DNA of 7,876 nucleotides from DASQQQ01 sp036390995 (lineage in GTDB: Bacteria; Actinomycetota; UBA4738; HRBIN12), in contig DASWAT010000056.1 in assembly GCA_036390995.1 (NCBI GenBank), positions 1 through 7,876 on the forward strand, in the 5' to 3' direction. The notes below the pieces were generated by a model. It ran no database searches. It saw nothing but the letters and a program-made list of their open reading frames with translations, and was not told the DNA's origin. Position numbers and translations under genes: made by a program. Shown here piece after piece: positions 6,450-7,876 of this stretch. Every line of letters begins with the position of its first letter. The stretch's first letter is position 1.

Positions 6450-7876
6450 GTGGACCACCCGAAGCGGACCATCTTCTACGAGCGCCATCAAGGCCTCGGG
6501 GCCAAGCTGGTGGAGTTCGGCGGATGGGACATGCCCCTCCAGTACCCCTCGGGCACGATCCAGGAGCACCTGGCTACCCGTGGATCGGCCGGCGTGTTCG
6601 ACGTCTCCCACATGGGCCGGTTCGTCATCAGGGGGCAGGGGGCCGTCGAGTTCCTCCAGCACGCGCTCACGAACAACGCCGCAGCGCTCGACGGGCGGCC
6701 GGTGGGCGCCCAGTACACCTTGATCCCGAACGCCGGGGGCGGCGCCGTCGACGACGCCTACCTCTACCGCTTCATCCCCGGCGAGTACCTCCTCGTGGTC
6801 AACGCCGCGAACCGCCTCAAGGACTGGGAGCACCTGAACTCCCACCTCGGAGCCTTCGACGGGGTGGAGATGGTCGACCGCACCGAGGAGCTCCTCATGC
6901 TGGCCCTGCAGGGGCCGGCCTCGCGGCAGATCCTCTCCGAGATCGTCGGTGAGGACCGGCTGCCCGAGCCCATCCGCAACGCCGTCGCCGTTGCCGAGTT
7001 CGGCAAGACGCGCCTGCTGATCGGGCGGACCGGATACACGGGCGAGCCGGTCGGCAGCGAGCTGTTCGTCGAACGGGACCGCGCGCTCGAGCTGTGGGAC
7101 GCGCTCGTGGACCGCGGCGCCGTCCCGTGCGGCCTGGGCGCGCGGGACACCCTGCGGCTGGAGGCGGGCCTGCCCCTCTACGGCCACGAGTTCGGCACCG
7201 ATCCCGACGGGACCGAGATCCCGATCTTCGCCGTCCCGCTCACACGGTTCGGGGTGAGCTTCTCACCGCTCAAAGGTGCGTTCGTCGGGCGGGCGCCGCT
7301 CGAACGCCAGTTCGCGGCGGCGGGCAGGATCATGAACCGGGACTTCTCCGCACCCTCCGATCTTCCGCGCATCGTCCGGCCGGTCGCCGTCACCGGCCGC
7401 GGCATCGCCAGGGAGGGCGCGAAGGTCTTCAAGGGCGGACGGCCCGTCGGCTACGTGACGAGCGGGACCGCCGTCCCCTACTGGATCTTCGACGGCGAGG
7501 GCGAGAGGGCTCGCCCGGCCGGGGAGCACCGCACGCGGTCGATCTGCCTCGCGTACCTCGACGCCGACGTCCTCGACGAGGAACCCGTTACGATCGATAT
7601 CCGCGGCAAGCTCACCGAGGGCATCGTCGTGCCGTTCCACCTCCGCTCCGAGGCGCCTCCGTACGCCCGGCCCATCGTGGTGCTTCCCGAGGCGCCGGAG
7701 GAGGCCGCGGCCGCCGCCCCCGTGAGGGCGGCTGTGCGACGGCTGCTCGAGCGGGCCGCCGAGAACACCGAGTGGCGGCAGCGCGAGTGCGTGAACCTCA
7801 TCCCATCCGAGATGACGGCCTCCCCGATGGTGCGGCTGCTCCAGATCATGGACCCGGCCTTCCGCTACGCGGAGCA
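6450..7876 (+). CDS. gcvT-glyA-like: GcvT-SHMT fusion: aminomethyltransferase joined to serine hydroxymethyltransferase (partial, 3' end beyond window)
   Basis: The frame from GTG 6450 is open for 475 codons to the edge. GGCGGAAAGG (6434-6443) lies 6 nt upstream. Residues ~1-410 are glycine-cleavage T-protein, which releases ammonia from the lipoyl-bound aminomethyl group and forms 5,10-methylene-tetrahydrofolate: VFDVSHMGRF, then GGAVDDAYLYR with D101/D102 at the folate-binding aspartate, RTGYTGE at 193-199, GLGARDTLRLEAGLPLYGHE in the middle, and the C-terminal barrel with VGYVTSGTAVPYW. An Ala/Pro/Glu linker (~412-427) leads to RRLLERAAENTEWRQRECVN, LIPSEMTASP and FRYAE (471-475), the N-terminus of SHMT; Y473 and E475 match the catalytic Tyr/Glu of the KYAEG motif in E. 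coli GlyA. The pyridoxal-phosphate lysine lies beyond the window. It is probably separate from the upstream pair. Confidence 0.9.
   Translation, partial: MDHPKRTIFYERHQGLGAKLVEFGGWDMPLQYPSGTIQEHLATRGSAGVFDVSHMGRFVIRGQGAVEFLQHALTNNAAALDGRPVGAQYTLIPNAGGGAVDDAYLYRFIPGEYLLVVNAANRLKDWEHLNSHLGAFDGVEMVDRTEELLMLALQGPASRQILSEIVGEDRLPEPIRNAVAVAEFGKTRLLIGRTGYTGEPVGSELFVERDRALELWDALVDRGAVPCGLGARDTLRLEAGLPLYGHEFGTDPDGTEIPIFAVPLTRFGVSFSPLKGAFVGRAPLERQFAAAGRIMNRDFSAPSDLPRIVRPVAVTGRGIAREGAKVFKGGRPVGYVTSGTAVPYWIFDGEGERARPAGEHRTRSICLAYLDADVLDEEPVTIDIRGKLTEGIVVPFHLRSEAPPYARPIVVLPEAPEEAAAAAPVRAAVRRLLERAAENTEWRQRECVNLIPSEMTASPMVRLLQIMDPAFRYAE

Noticed and set aside
5979..7187. A 402-codon minus-strand open frame opposite the gcvT gene
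   Set aside because: It is antisense to clear GcvT and methyltransferase coding sequence and has no recognisable domain.

Overview
The window is GC-rich DNA (visually about 70% G+C) with GTG starts, strong AGGAGG-type Shine-Dalgarno sites and a dense gene layout. Gene content (acyltransferase-3, TetR, TPR-LuxR regulator, CzcO-like flavoprotein, UbiE-like methyltransferase, GcvT/SHMT) suggests an actinobacterial chromosome, perhaps an uncultured soil or aquatic lineage. The phylum is an inference from composition and protein style, not a proven assignment.

Layout from left to right. (1) Positions 1-1187, minus strand: an acyltransferase-3 family integral membrane O-acyltransferase whose C-terminus runs off the left edge. 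(2) About 330 nt with no supportable gene. (3) A divergent pair: a 94-residue small protein of the dimeric alpha/beta-barrel (cyclase-like) type on the minus strand (1518-1802) and a TetR-family repressor on the plus strand (1916-2563). Between them lie two overlapping inverted repeats, centred 20 bp apart, that look like a tandem TetR operator. (4) 2708-4339, plus: a 543-residue TPR-rich regulator with a C-terminal LuxR helix-turn-helix. (5) 4463-5578, plus: a CzcO/FMO-like FAD/NAD(P)H oxidoreductase. (6) 5575-6354, plus, overlapping it by 4 nt: a SAM methyltransferase-like protein that appears to have lost the segment after motif I that carries the SAM-ribose-binding acidic residue. (7) 6450 to the right edge, plus: a GcvT (aminomethyltransferase) whose frame continues without a stop into the start of a serine hydroxymethyltransferase, so it is a GcvT-SHMT fusion truncated by the window.

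How they work together. The TetR repressor probably controls itself and the divergent small gene. The LuxR protein is the likely local regulator of the co-directional flavoprotein-methyltransferase pair, although a hairpin overlaps its stop codon and separates the units. The GcvT-SHMT fusion is housekeeping one-carbon metabolism: methylene-tetrahydrofolate made from glycine by the T-protein is the co-substrate with which SHMT turns a second glycine into serine. The most noteworthy items are the fusion enzyme, the lesion in the methyltransferase and the tandem operator. I did not see a CRISPR array, mobile element, tRNA, rRNA or an obvious new defence system.
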